From NCBI GenBank assembly GCA_036429605.1, contig CM071589.1, positions 6,510,001 to 6,574,000 of the forward strand: a stretch of DNA of 64,000 nt, given 5' to 3'. Numbering within the stretch: position 1 is the first letter of the stretch; each line of letters begins with the position of its first letter. Below are positions 11,211 to 23,131 of the stretch, piece after piece. This DNA comes from Cladobotryum mycophilum (taxonomy: Eukaryota > Ascomycota > Sordariomycetes > Hypocreales > Hypocreaceae). The notes under the pieces were generated by a model, which saw nothing but the letters and a program-made list of their open reading frames with translations, was not told the origin of the DNA and made no database searches. The position numbers and the translations under genes were made by a program.

Positions 11211-14200
11211 TTATTGGGCTGATTGGATCTTGGCACCAGAGTCATTCGCCTGCGCCCTCTCCTCCGTAATATCGGGCCCGGCGTTCTCGGCCGTCATGTT
11301 CTCCGCGGAGTTAAAGTAGTGACCGAACACTCGAGCCTCAATATCCTTCACGCCTCCCGCTCCCTTCCTCGCAGCACGGCGGAAGTAGATCCTCTTGGCC
11401 CACTTCCACGCCTCAATGCCCACGAAGAACAGAATGGCTTCGACAAAGACTACACCCCATTCCCAGCTAATGCCCGAATGCTTGAACACTACCGTGTTCA
11501 ACTTGGGGATGTAAATTAGGGGGAACATGGACACGAACCCGGATACAATGGCCCAGAAAAGAAACTGGTTGCGCCAGGTATCCAAGATCCATTGCGTAAA
11601 GTAGCGTTTGCTCTTAGGCTGCATGCGGAAGAAAGAGCGTCGCATGTCGACCATTTCCCAGGCGAGGAAGAGGGCGAACCATGTGAGGCAGGCAAATGTC
11701 GTGGCGCGGGCGCGGAAGACGGGCTCACAGGCTTGGGAGAATTCTTGATTGCAGTTGTCGCCGAGATTAGCGGTGCCATCCCCGAAGCCGTACAAGACGA
11801 GGATGAAGGAGGCCAAGCAGAGGGCGGACATCCAGAGACCGTAGACGACCATGTCGAGTAAGAGTTCAGGGGTGAAGACGCCATGTTTGAGCTGTGACTT
11901 GTGTTAGATACATTGCTTTTTCTATTCTCTAGACTGGGGGAAAAATGTGTGACCAAGGCTGACTTACGTTCTGAGGCGGTCGCCGCATGATATCTGGCGC
12001 AGCTTCCTCGAAGCCCAAGCCCATATCCGGCATACCAGAGGTAATCATAATGATCCATAGAATTTGCACAGGAGCCAGCGGGAAGATGGATATCCCTCGA
12101 TTGTCTTTGAACGCGAGGCCGATGATAAGTGTGCAGGCCTGTGCAATATTCTCCGCCAGGACGTGAAGAATGAACTTTTGGATGTTATCAAACATGCGGC
12201 GCCCTTCTTCGACAGCGTTGAGGATGGATGCAAAGTTGTCGTCCATGAGAACAATGTCGGATGCTTCCTTTGCCACGTCCGAACCTGCTAAACCCATGGC
12301 GATGCCCACGTCTGCGCGTTTCAAGCTGGGCGAATCATTTACGCCGTCGCCGGTCATGGCCACGAAGCGCTTGCGACGGTGAAGGGCCTCGATCATACGA
12401 ACCTTGGTCCGGGGAGAGCATCGAGCGACGACGAGTGGCAGGTTGGGCAATTGATCGATTTCCTGATCGGCTAGTGCGTCGAAATCAGAGGCGGCCATGA
12501 CCATGGTTCTAGCCACGTCGGCGGCGATTTCTTGCATCCTGCTTGGTAGGATGCCGACTTCCAGGGCGATGGCACGAGCTGTTTCTGGGTGATCGCCTGT
12601 CAACATGTGAACACTGATGCCAGCTTCGTGGCACATCTTTACCGATGGAGCGGATTCAGGACGAGGCGGATCGTATAGACCAATGAGGCCACGGAAAATG
12701 AGGTCCTTTTCAAACTGTCCGCGGTCTAATTCGGCTTCATTCTCCTTGACGAGTGGAATCTCAGCTCTGCTAGCAAGTGCCAATACGCGAAGACCTAGGC
12801 GAGCCATGGCCTCCATGTTTTGAAGGACTTCAGTCTTGGTGCTTTCGGGGAATGGCCTGACATCACCGCCCAAGGCGTAATACGGGCACAATGTTAGAAC
12901 TCTCTCAACAGCCCCCTTGGTGAACAGCCACGGTGTTTGCGTGGTGCGATTTCTGAAGATGACCGACATCCTCTTTACATCCGAGTCAAAGGGGAATTCT
13001 GCAATCTCTGACCACTCTGAGTTGTCGCACTGTGAAAGGCGGTGTCGGTTCCAGTTGAATCGGGATGCAAAGACCTGAATGGCAATCTCGGTAGGGTCAC
13101 CGCGTGCGTGCCACTCGCCATTGAGTTGGGTAACAGAGGCAAGGTTAGCCAGCGAAGCAACGTTGAGGTACTCTCTGACGACAGCATTTCTGCTCATCTC
13201 CTCTGCATCAACGACATGGCCATCTGCCTCTGCAGACTGGGCCGTTATATCCTTGGGCTGGGCTTGCACCAAATCCAGCCCCCCGACGCTTGGATTAACA
13301 GGTTCCTTGGTTGCGTCTACGGAAAACGTCCCGCAGCCGGGGATCCACGCCTTCTTGACAATCATTTTGCCCTGGGTAAGCGTGCCCGTCTTGTCCGAGC
13401 ATATATCTACGGGCAAATTAAGCGGTTGACGGACGGCGTGGGTATGCGACACTTACTAGACACCCCTCCCAGAGCCTCGAGGCTCTTGAGGTTTCGGACA
13501 ATGACTTGGCGATGGACCATGCGCTTCGTGCCGGCCGCCATTGTGATTGTGAGGACGACGACGAGAGACGCGGGTATCATGGATAGGCCGGTGGCCACGG
13601 CGTAGATGATGACTTCTCGCTGTGCGCTGAACTTGTTGGCCCCGAGGACGATGATGGCGCACAGGACGGCGGTCCCGAGTAGCAGGAGAGCCAAGTTTGA
13701 GAGCTTCCTCTGAAGGGGCGTGCCGACATTGACGCCGAGGAATCGTCCCAGCGCATCAGCGAAAGTCAGGACCCAGGCTTGGAGCCATCTGCCAAAGGAC
13801 ACTGAGCCATCTTTTCTTCTCCTCGGTTCGCGACAACGGGAACTCTTTCCTCGAAGGGCAACGGCGATTTGACCGATTTCGGTGTACATGCCAGTGGCGA
13901 AGACGACACCACGGGCTCGACCCTTGGTCACTGTAGAGGAACTGAAGGCAATGTTCAGACGATCGCCCGGTCCCGTATCGGCGTCAAACGTCTCGCGAAT
14001 CTCCTTCCTCACGGGGAGAGACTCCCCCGTCAAGAGCGCCTCGTTGGTCTCAAAGTTGACCGCCTCTACGAGGCGAACATCCGCGGGGATCGTGTCGCCC
14101 GTCTTGAGCTCGACCACATCGCCGGGGACGATCTCGGACGTCGCGACGGTCACGCTGGTCCCATCGCGGACGGCCTGCGCAGTGGGGGAGCTGAGGGAGT

Positions 14201-14655
14201 GGAGCGAGTCCATGGTCTTGGCGGCCATGAATTCCTGGAAGAAGCCGACAGTGATGTTGAGGATGATGACGGCTGTGATGACACCGCCTTCGATCCATGA
14301 TTTTATGCCGTATGAAGCGGCCATGGCGAGGAAGAGGACCTGCGAAGGGTACAGCAATTAGCTGAGTATCTACCAGGGGGTATGGGGTATGGGAGAGACA
14401 TGCCATGGTCAGCGCGTTGGCAATCTGGCCGACAAAGATTCTGATGGGCTGGACACCCTTCTGCTGGCCAAATTCGTTGAGCCCGTATTCATCTTGTCGA
14501 AGCCTTGCTTCCTCTAGGGAAAGGCCAGTCTCGATATTGGCATCTAGTTCCTGGATCGCTTGACTGATGGTCAAGCAGTGGGCTGGTGCTGAAAGCGGTT
14601 TGTTAGACTGGCCTGAGGTATGCTCGGGCTCCTCTTTATTCTCCTTTTCTCTCAT
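11211..14655 (-). CDS. ENA-type P-type ATPase (Na+/K+ exporting, P-IID)
   Basis: Four exons, 14404-14655, 13457-14339, 11968-13406 and 11211-11891, give 1084 residues, the usual size for fungal ENA pumps. Motifs in order: LLTGESLP (actuator, about residue 188), ICSDKTGTLT with phosphorylated Asp383, MLTGDHPETA, and TGDGVNDSP followed by ADVGIAMG. Hydrophobic segments flank these (VLFLAMAASYG..., and the C-terminal half). The wording around the phosphorylation site and the transmembrane segments matches ENA/P-IID rather than the Ca2+ or H+ pumps. It would export Na+ (or K+) across the plasma membrane during salt or alkaline stress. Introns 2 and 3 have gtaagt donors. Intron 1 (14340-14403) only keeps frame with a GC donor (gcatgt), which is unusual. 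Confidence 0.92.
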
Positions 14656-16553
14656 TTTCTCGGATAGACGGTGTTGAGTGTTTTCTTTTCTCCAGAGTTC
14701 TTGAGCTAAATAACAGATTTAACGATTTAATGAATAAGGAACAGACCACACTGGTTTGTATAACAAGTATATCGCAATCGAGGTACAATCAATGGGGAAA
14801 GCGATGACTTATATATATATATAGAGGGGGGCCATGAGTCAACAAGATTTTATATATTCTGCGCACATCTTTGCTTGGCATTGGGCTTCGATCTTCATCC
14901 ATGTTTTGTGGGTTATTAGAGGCTTGGCTTTTCCACACCATATTGCTTTGAGAGGCGATATCCTCCATTCTTAATGGTGAACATGATTCCTATGCGCAGA
15001 CTTACTTTTCGCATAGATGCGTGCCAAGACAAGTTGGTAGGGATGCTTTTCCACGCACAGGTAAGAGTTTACGTACTTGCATTACTTTGCTATCGAGGTT
15101 CCACAATCTCATCATATTTAACGTCCAATTCTCGTCTCAAGCTTACAGGCATGTAGTTTAACTCTTTTCATGTCTACGCTGCCGTTTCCGACTTTGATCA
15201 TAGATCAAGACCATCACGTCGTATTCCGAATCCCCGGATCCCTCTACCATGTTTTTGCGCCGCATGTGTAGACACTTCCTCCCGCTACCACAAGTATATC
15301 GCCCTGCAGACATTGTTTGCCCCCAAATCCACCGTTGACGTTTATGGGCTTGATGGCGGGGTTGCCCGCAGCTTGGCTTTTTGTGTGCCTGGCCAATCAT
15401 CACCATTAGATTCCACTGCCAAGGGAACCGGTTAAAGGCCAAGTGATAAGGTTTTCCTTGTGGGTTAGTTCAAGTGTAGAGACATCCGCGGGATGGCTTC
15501 TAGATGGCGTGTCGTAGCTGAGGCTTAGACGAATGCTGCCAAGTTGTTCGTGTATGAACGTTCCGGGACGCTATAACATGCAACTTACTCGTAAGGGTCT
15601 TGGCCATGGAAGAGATTTTCCTTCTCTAGTCTGCTTGGTGAGGCTCTTTTGTCTTCTTAGAAGAGTCAACCTTCCGTGTGTTACACATGTTTCAGTCATA
15701 ATTTGTGGTGTGCCATGGCTCACCCCCATCATATGCACAGCTCAGCTGCGAAGCGCCAGCCTCATGTCGACATTCGCCCTTTTCGGTAGGATTCCCGGTG
15801 CAATGCGGGCGCTTATACGTATCACAGACTTGCAGGATGCCATGCATTCGGTATGGATTCATGTCTGGAATGAGATGAATTGTTTCTCATAATATTTGGT
15901 TCATGCGGAACGGTTGTGAAGATATGAGATGGTGAATTTATTCTATGGACTTAATTCATAGGATCTATGGAAAGATGTAGCGACACTTACTACGGGGTTC
16001 CTATGACACATCTATTCCAAACTATAACATGCAGTCCCTCCAATATTCCATGGCCTCCGTTTAGGTGATAAGGTGACCATGTTTACTATCCCCTCCGTGC
16101 CTTATTATGTTGGAGCCTAGATTTGGCCATCAGGCATATCAGCAAAAGTGAAGGCTGCGCAAGGCTGTTTCGCATTTCCTTCGATGTGACCCAATCATTC
16201 CTGTTATTTGTCATGGCCCTCCCAAGTAGGGGAATGTAGATGGAAATAGATGTCTGAACATATTACTTATTGTATAGACCCCACGCTTCCTTGCTGCTTA
16301 ACAGCGTACCTGGTTACTATTCTTTCTCTCTCTTGAATGAGAGAATTGATCTGTATCTCTAGGAGATAACTGACTATTTCTCTTCGCGAGCGTCTTTGCT
16401 TTACATGATGGCTTGCGCAGATGTAGGTGCTGCAAATCCCGATATCTCGGGCATTGGGGTCAGTCAATCCAACCAAATCAATCCTGCAATCTCCAAGGGT
16501 AGATGAGCTAAACCAAGTGATAGATCATAGTATCATTCGCCGCTCAGGGAGGC
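14656..16553. other. intergenic region upstream of the ENA ATPase
   Basis: Contains the ATPase promoter, including a short TA tract near 14811-14822. Remaining sequence is AT-rich with no supportable gene. Confidence 0.5.
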
Positions 16554-17216
16554 CTATCGATTCTTCTTGCTCTTTGGTCCTACAGGCTTACGACGAGAAA
16601 TTTTCTGAAGGGTCTCTTCCTCTCCCTCACTAGAATCATTCCGTTTATAGGGAGGTTCGACTTTATGGTTAGCCAAATGAACCAAGAAGGAGTTTTGAGA
16701 CTCCAAAGAATACAGCCGCCAAATGTGAAATTGGCGGTATCGATTATTGGAGAGATCCTCAAATCTATAAATGATATACAGACGCTCAACGGTACGCCGC
16801 CCTAGACCAAACACATTTGATCCGCGAATTCACATATTTTGATCAGGAATTGCCCTTCTCATTGCCGCTCTCGCCCAAAGTAGTGATCTGACTCTCTACC
16901 ATAAGCACATTGTATATGACGCGGTCAGTTTCACTGGGTAAGTTTAGCTTCCATGCATTCCTTGTGCCGTCCTGGTTACTGACAACGCCCACGTCGCAGA
17001 GTATCTTTCTGTGCCGCTCTGATTGGTCTCTCCCGCAATGGCAAGACTTATAGACGAACGCGGCTTACGGCCATTGTAGTCTTCTCCTGTCTTTACCTTG
17101 CTTTTACGATAGATTTTGGAAAATCGCTTGGACGGTGGGATAACGACGTGTCGGGCCGTTGTTATATCATTAAGGGCATTTCTGATCCCGAAGATATACA
17201 TCCAGATGTTGACCAA
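16554..17216 (-). pseudogene. degenerate coding remnants, family not recognised
   Basis: On the minus strand three protein-like blocks lie in different frames. From right to left they are SKIYRKSKVKTGEDYNGRKP, then KSCHCGRDQSERHRKILCDV leading into NAWKLNLPSETDRVIYNVLM and ending in a stop after about 50 residues, then RRTVERLYIIYRFEDLSNNR with a charged tail ending KSKKNR. Each looks like real protein, but no splice scheme I tried joins them into one open frame and no start codon is obvious. I infer an eroded gene. Function not recognised. It lies head-to-head with the repeat ORF that starts at 17262. Confidence 0.35.
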
Positions 17217-17261
17217 GTGTATCTCACAATTACCTGCTTCTACCTATTTATCTGCCTCATA

Positions 17262-18296
17262 ATGGCAGTCTGGGCGCAGACCCCGGCTCTATTGAAAGGG
17301 CCCCGCATGCTCCAAGCCACCGACAGAAACATGGTCCAAACTCCTGATAAAGACATACTCAAAACCCTGAATAGCGACATACTCCAATCCATCAACAGCG
17401 ACATAATCCAAGCTGTCAATACGTCTATATTACACGATCCCCTCGATATCTACAGATGGAAACTTCAATTCGTCAGTAGTGTATACATTTACCCGGGCTT
17501 CGGTAGAGAAATGCTCCAAGCCCTCGACAGAAGCATACTTCAAAGTCTTAACAGATGGATACTTCAAGTCCTCGGCACATTAGCTCTCCAAGTTCTTGGC
17601 AGGCAGGTGCTCCAATCCTTTGACAGAGACATACTCCAAGCCCTTGATACACGCATGCGCCAAGCTCTCGAAAGACACGTACTCCAAGCCATTGGCAGAG
17701 GCCAACTCCGAGCCCTCGACAGAGACACGCTCCGAGCCACTGGTAGAGACAATGTGCTCCAAGTCCTTGACAGAGACATCTTCCAGGTCCTTGATAGAGA
17801 CATGATCCAACCCTCTGACGACGGTATATCCCAACCTTTTAACATGGACGCACTTCAACCCCTCGATAGAGAGGCACTTCAAGCCCTCGATATAGATACC
17901 CTTCAAACCTTTGGTAAAGAGGTGCTTCAAGCCCTTAATAGATACCTACTCCAAGCCCTCGATGGGTGCCTACTCCAAGCTCACGACAGACGCCTGCTTC
18001 AAGCCCTCAACGAATGCGTGCTCCAAACCATGGAAAGACACGCACAAGGGGAATTGGAACAAAATCTGCACGTCATAGCAATGCTTCAATACCCTCTACA
18101 CCTCTATATTCTCATCACATTGAGGGCCTCCAACTCAAATTTACTCAGCGGGGACTCGGAAAACACATGGGGGTTTGGTCAGATTGTGACTCTCGTCTCG
18201 TTGGGTTCTACCATCATGGACTGCTTTCGGGGAATGATAAGTACGCTGACATTTCCTTACAAGTTTCTCGTCATACTTGTATACCGTAAGAGCTAA
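17262..18296 (+). CDS. octapeptide-repeat ORF, function unknown
   Basis: An open frame of 344 codons from the first ATG (an in-frame GTG lies 114 bases upstream; the segment between would encode a hydrophobic helix). From about residue 17 to 264 it consists of some thirty imperfect 8-residue units with consensus L-Q-A-L-D-R-D-I. Among units, Leu varies ctc/ctt, Asp gac/gat, Asn aac/aat and Gly ggc/ggt, that is mostly silent changes in this frame and not in the others, which argues that this strand was translated. The last part (about 18060-18240) also reads well in another frame, which can splice at 18237 (gtacgc) to 18306 into an acidic tail ending at about 18439. The true 3' structure is therefore unsettled. 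No known family recognised. Confidence 0.4.
   Translation: MAVWAQTPALLKGPRMLQATDRNMVQTPDKDILKTLNSDILQSINSDIIQAVNTSILHDPLDIYRWKLQFVSSVYIYPGFGREMLQALDRSILQSLNRWILQVLGTLALQVLGRQVLQSFDRDILQALDTRMRQALERHVLQAIGRGQLRALDRDTLRATGRDNVLQVLDRDIFQVLDRDMIQPSDDGISQPFNMDALQPLDREALQALDIDTLQTFGKEVLQALNRYLLQALDGCLLQAHDRRLLQALNECVLQTMERHAQGELEQNLHVIAMLQYPLHLYILITLRASNSNLLSGDSENTWGFGQIVTLVSLGSTIMDCFRGMISTLTFPYKFLVILVYRKS
17310..18050 (+). repeat. 24-bp tandem repeat array
   Basis: About thirty diverged copies of a 24-base unit (of the type atactccaagccctcgacag followed by four bases). The phase is kept throughout except for an extra codon near 17752 and a disrupted stretch around 17440-17505. Confidence 0.85.
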
Positions 18297-18440
18297 TGCT
18301 TGAAATAGAATATCACACACTCAAAACAGGAACTTCGAGCGAAGCTGGTAGTGATGAGGACCTCGAAGCAGAGCCGGGTAATACAAGTCGAGACGCAATT
18401 GTAGCAAGGGAAGATGCTACTGCTGAAGACGATAGATGAG

Positions 18441-20069
18441 AATTATCTTTTTCAGAAGGGGTATTTAGTCGGAGCAAAATGGTATTAACCAGAGCGCGTC
18501 TCTTATAGCTGAGCCATTAGATTGACTATTTACAATGTAGCTACCTAATTAGGTCGTCGTTGTCGTCGACTGGATATTCAGTGATGGCTGCAGACGCCTG
18601 GCTCAGTGGTGACAATGGCATTGGTGCGCAGACCTGATATGCAATATTGAAGACTTGACATGTTAAAGTAGATTAATAGTGAGCTGAACACTGTGAACGG
18701 CTTTTCGTGTCGGCCTTGTGTTGCTCTTCCGTATTCGCTGTATGATCACCTGAGGCAATTTGACACCCCTGTTCTAGCTTCCATGTTGATGACGCTTAGA
18801 TATTACACTGCCTCTTTGGGCGTGAAATGGAACAAACACCCGAGTGCAACCGCTAGACTACTCTGGCTCACGATATCATATCTCAACTTTTTTCTTTTTT
18901 TCAATCTAAGACATGAAAGCCAAAGTGACACTTTGGATCACCTTATTTCTACTCGATGCAACGTGAAGGCTTGTGCTCCCCATGTCTAGATTATGCTATA
19001 GGGTAGGTAGTCTATCGATTTACACGATCACTTAGCTTTCTGTGCATGTGTGTATGTATGCATGCCAGGTACCTCGTCAGCAAACCAGCTTCTCGCGAGC
19101 GGCCCTCCGAGATAGTAGGCCAATCACATGGACGAGGCCTTGGTATCCGACCTGAAGAGGTGTTGGAGGCGCTTACTCGAACATGCATGGAGTCATCCGT
19201 CGGTCATCGTGCTTGAGGCCCTGGAGCTACCGCTGACAATCATACCCTAGAACAGAAGTCGAGAGCTTAATACGTAAAAACAATTGCTTCCAAACGGGGC
19301 CCCAAAAACCCAAAATAAAAAAATCCCTGATTCTATGAATGTAAATGCCGAAACCTGTCTAAATGTTGTGTATGTTTATTTTCTAAATCACCACCAGTTT
19401 CGTCAGTGCAGTTAGTAAGGGGGGACACCTAGTGGGTGGGTAGAGAGAGAGGACGGGAGGTACGTACCTACCGAAAAGAAAGTGTCTCGCGATCGTCATA
19501 ACATCTGGGATAATGACTTCATCGAGGCGGTGCTTTGCATCGACAATCTCGAATCTGGGTGTAGATCGGAGTTTGTCGCGTCGCCCCCCTTGAACCAAAT
19601 ATCCCTAACACGGACAAGACAGTTCGCTTAAGCTATTACATGGACACCCAGAGACACACACAGAGACACACGCAGAGAGAGAGAGCACTGTAAAATTGCA
19701 GATAGCCATGCAACCATGTTCAGGCCGTGTACGCATCATCCAATTCCACTTTATTCATCACCGCCTTGATCCCTTTTAGCCTCTTACTGCTGCCCTGCAG
19801 CTGCGATTCATTCTATTTTCGGACTTGTGTCATGCAACCCTCAGTGCTCGTTGTTTGGGCATAAGACGCGCCTGAGAAGACCCTAATACCTAGTTGACTT
19901 GGTTCTATATCATACCCGTGGACCCTTGCCTTGCCTGCCTGTCTGCCTACCTACTGAAGACCAACTCCCAATTTCACCCTTCTTAACAATAGTGGCTGCT
20001 TCATTCTTCCGCCCCCACTGGTCCTCCCAGCGTGTGCTCCTCCGCCTCACCGGGCGGGCTTTGTTTACC
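18441..20069. other. intergenic spacer
   Basis: About 1.6 kb. The right part (19900-20069) is probably the 5' UTR and promoter of the UV endonuclease. The rest shows only short motif-free frames. Confidence 0.5.
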
Positions 20070-22046
20070 ATGCCAAAGCGAAAGAAACCAGTGGTCCTGG
20101 CGGACAATCCACCGCCGCAAAAGACTGTCAGACGGAGTACGAGAAAGATGAGCGCACTCATTACACAGGAGAATGGGGGCTCGTCGACTCAAGATGACCT
20201 CCCCGAGAGCCCAGACAAGCCAGTCGGCCAGATGCTGCGGTCGCCCGAGTCACAGGATGTATTTGAGCGAACCATGCGAGAACTGGGTGAAATGGGCCAG
20301 AAACTGCACAGCGCCGTGCAGAAGCAGCGCCTTGCCATAGAAACGTCGGACTTGTCAAGATTCGACGCCGGAAATGCCCTTGAAAGGCCCTTTGAATCCA
20401 GGCCAAGGCCGGTGCCGAGAAGAAGACCCGCCGCTCACAGTGAGACAAAGGATGAACCGAAACTGGCCAAGAAAGGGCCAGCTGCGGATGCCGGCGAAGA
20501 GGATGCCGATGTTGACATGAGTGACGCTCACCCTCCCCCGAGGAAAAAGTCGAGCATGATGGTGATGAAAGGGCCGCAAAAAGACCGCCACCCGTGAATA
20601 GTGACAAGCTGCCGTTGCCGTGGAGAGGTCGCCTGGGATATGTGAGTGAGCTGGCTTCGGGCTGAAGCGATTATTATTCATCATCTACGGCGTGCTGGGA
20701 TCGAATTTGTCTTACTTGGCACATGACTGACCCGCTGATCATAGGCGTGTCTCAACACATACCTGAGGTCAGCCAATCCGCCAGTATTCTCCTCGAGGAC
20801 GTGCCGGATTTCTTCCATTCTCGAACACCGGCACCCCTTGCAAGATCCAACGCAACCAGAGCACTCGACCAAGAATCGCCCCGACAAGACCCAGAAAGAA
20901 GATGTACAACGAGGACTCAAGTATGTCCAGGACTTGGGGCTCGCAAACGCCAAGGACATCGTCAAGATGCTACGGTGGAACGAAAAATATGGAATCAAGT
21001 TTATGAGGTTGAGCAGCGAAATGTTTCCCTTTGCAAGTCACAACGAGTATGGCTACAAACTGGCCCCCTTTGCAGCTGGTGTGTTGGCCGAGGCTGGCAA
21101 GGTAGCCGCAGAACTGGGCCATCGACTCACGACGCATCCCGGACAGTATACGCAGATTGCCAGTCCGAGAAAGGAGGTTGTTAGCGCTGCGATACGAGAC
21201 TTGGAGTATCACCATGAAATGCTCTCATTACTAAAATTGCCCGAGCAGCAGGACAGAGACGCCGTCATGATTTTGCACATGGGCGGCACCTACGGCGACA
21301 AGGCGGTGACCCTGGACCGATTCCGAGAAAACTATGCCAAGTTATCAGACGGGGTGAAGAAGCGACTCGTATTGGAGAATGATGATGTATCCTGGAGCGT
21401 TCATGATCTGCTTCCCATCTGCGAGGAGCTCGATATCCCCATGGTCTTGGACTACCACCACCATAACATCATCTTTGACCCCAGCATTCGTGAAGGAACC
21501 CTGGATATCATGAACTTTTATGACCGAATTCAAAAGACTTGGACGAGGAAGAATATCACGCAGAAGATGCACTACAGTGAGCCCACTGCTGGCGCCGTCA
21601 CCCCGAGAGATCGTCGCAAGCATTCCCCGAGAGTCAAGGCCCTTCCACCGTGCGACCCGACTATGGATCTGATGATTGAGGCCAAGGACAAGGAGCAAGC
21701 GGTGTTTGAGCTCATGCGAACCTACAAACTGCCTGGCTGGGATCTGTTCAACGACGTAGTGCCTTTTGAACGAGAGGATGAGATACGGAAATCGGTCGTC
21801 GCTAAAAAGCCAAAGAAGGTAAAGAGGGGCAAAAAGGTTATCGAGGAGATTGAGGAGGAAGGAGAAGAAGAAGAAGAGGGAGAAGAGACTGCCGAGAAGA
21901 CAATCAGCCCAGAGGACTTTGGCATGGGAGGACCCCAACGTCGAGTATATTGGCCCGAGGGAATGGAGGACTGGCTGAAGCCGAAGAAGAGGGAGGTGAA
22001 GAAGACGATGACGGCGACGACGAATAAGAAGGGCGCTCTTTGTTGA
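20070..22046 (+). CDS. uve1: UV-damage endonuclease UVDE (Uve1 type), frame broken at a C run
   Basis: Exon 1 (20070-20641) and exon 2 (20745-22046) flank a 103-bp intron (gtgagt...atag). The TIM-barrel nuclease core starts at PWRGRLGYACLNTYLR, which spans the splice site. It continues with FMRLSSEMFPFASH, LTTHPGQYTQIASPRKE, MILHMGGTYGDK, LVLENDD, VLDYHHHNIIFD and KMHYSEPT, carrying the metal-binding His/Glu/Asp residues of the family. The enzyme nicks DNA 5' to UV photoproducts (alternative excision repair). The N-terminus is basic and low-complexity, and the C-terminus has an acidic run followed by a Lys-rich tail. Between SDAHPPP and the EEKVEHDGDE...AKRPPPVNSD segment the frame slips; one extra C in the run 20535-20539 restores it (about 624 residues). 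Confidence 0.9.
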
Positions 22047-23131
22047 GGGAGGATGATGAGGAGCTTGATTTGGAACCTGTCCAAATTTTGCCGAGTTTCA
22101 TTACTATTTTTAATTTTTTCTTCTTCTTAAAACAGTGTTGTTCTCTTCTTGACGATTGGACAAGGGCAAACTGGGTTTGCACGCGGGGCAGGGAGGGAGA
22201 TACGTATGTCTAGCTTGGCATCGAGTCTGCATCAAAGTTGCATCAGACTCGGGCAAATACGGAAGAAGGAGATGCAGGTGAGAGGAGAGCGGCGAGAAGG
22301 AGGAGGAGGAGGGGAGAGGAGGAGAAGAAGATGAAGATGATGATATGGTACTGAACTTGCCACTGACCTGCCTTTATGGTCAAACAAAACAACATGATTT
22401 TCTGACTTCTGATATCAATATTGAGGGTATATTAATATCTGGGAACGCGTTGATTACTATTCTAGCTATTCTATCCAAGTAGGTATTATTAGGCTATCTA
22501 TTATCTCTCTATCAGACCATGACACAGTAATTATTGGGGGAAATTGGATGGGTATTAATTGTTATGATAATGATTGCTTTCAGTGAGTGCCCACCCACTT
22601 CTCGTCATTCTATCATTATTCAACCTGCGTCATCATTAAAACAAACGATGATAATTCAATAGCAATTAATTAATATCAAAGTCACAGCGCTGATGCCATT
22701 GATTGATTCACGTGTACATAAGCGTGATAATATACCTAGTAGGTACATTGGATGTATTAATTATGGATATTTATTCGATATGGCAGGTGAAGGCTTGTTT
22801 ATTGTTTGTTCCTGCTCTGCTGTAATGCAGGGGCCGCCGCCGGTCCACACACTATAAAGCCATGATGGATACCGGCCAAGTTTTGACCCCTCACACTGTG
22901 CAGCACGCAGATTTTGTTCTGCCCGGTAACCGCGTAACGCAAAGCCCTGAAGGTACAAAAGGCCTTGCTCCTCTTCACCGAAACCCATATTAAACACAGA
23001 AGATCCTGCAAACCCTGCATTGACAAGCTATTGCTGTCATTTCTCTTGACGAGAAAGGCTTGAATATCTCCCTCTCCCTCTCCCTCTCCCTCTTCCTCTC
23101 GGTGAATTCATCACCCCCCCCAAACATCACC
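22047..23131. other. intergenic, AT-rich
   Basis: The segment 22380-22790 is markedly AT-rich compared with its surroundings and holds no gene. The right end is the promoter of the SET-domain gene. Confidence 0.5.
23068..23100 (+). promoter_or_regulatory. CT-rich tract before the SET-domain gene
   Basis: Tandem CTCCCT-like hexamers end about 30 bases before the start codon. Pyrimidine tracts of this kind are frequent just upstream of fungal transcription starts or in 5' UTRs. A role is inferred only. Confidence 0.4.

Noticed and set aside
17564..17930. Minus-strand open frames through the 24-bp array (VSVKGLEH- and SLSRTWKM-type octads)
   Set aside because: Any frame through a 24-bp repeat gives an octad. 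The silent-change pattern favours the + frame.
19899..20069. N-terminal extension of UVDE from 19899
   Set aside because: The extra residues look like translated 5' UTR; MPKRKKP is the natural basic start.
20500..20600. Tiny introns (25-35 bases) to explain the UVDE frame slip
   Set aside because: Below the usable intron size and without a branch site; one missing C is simpler.
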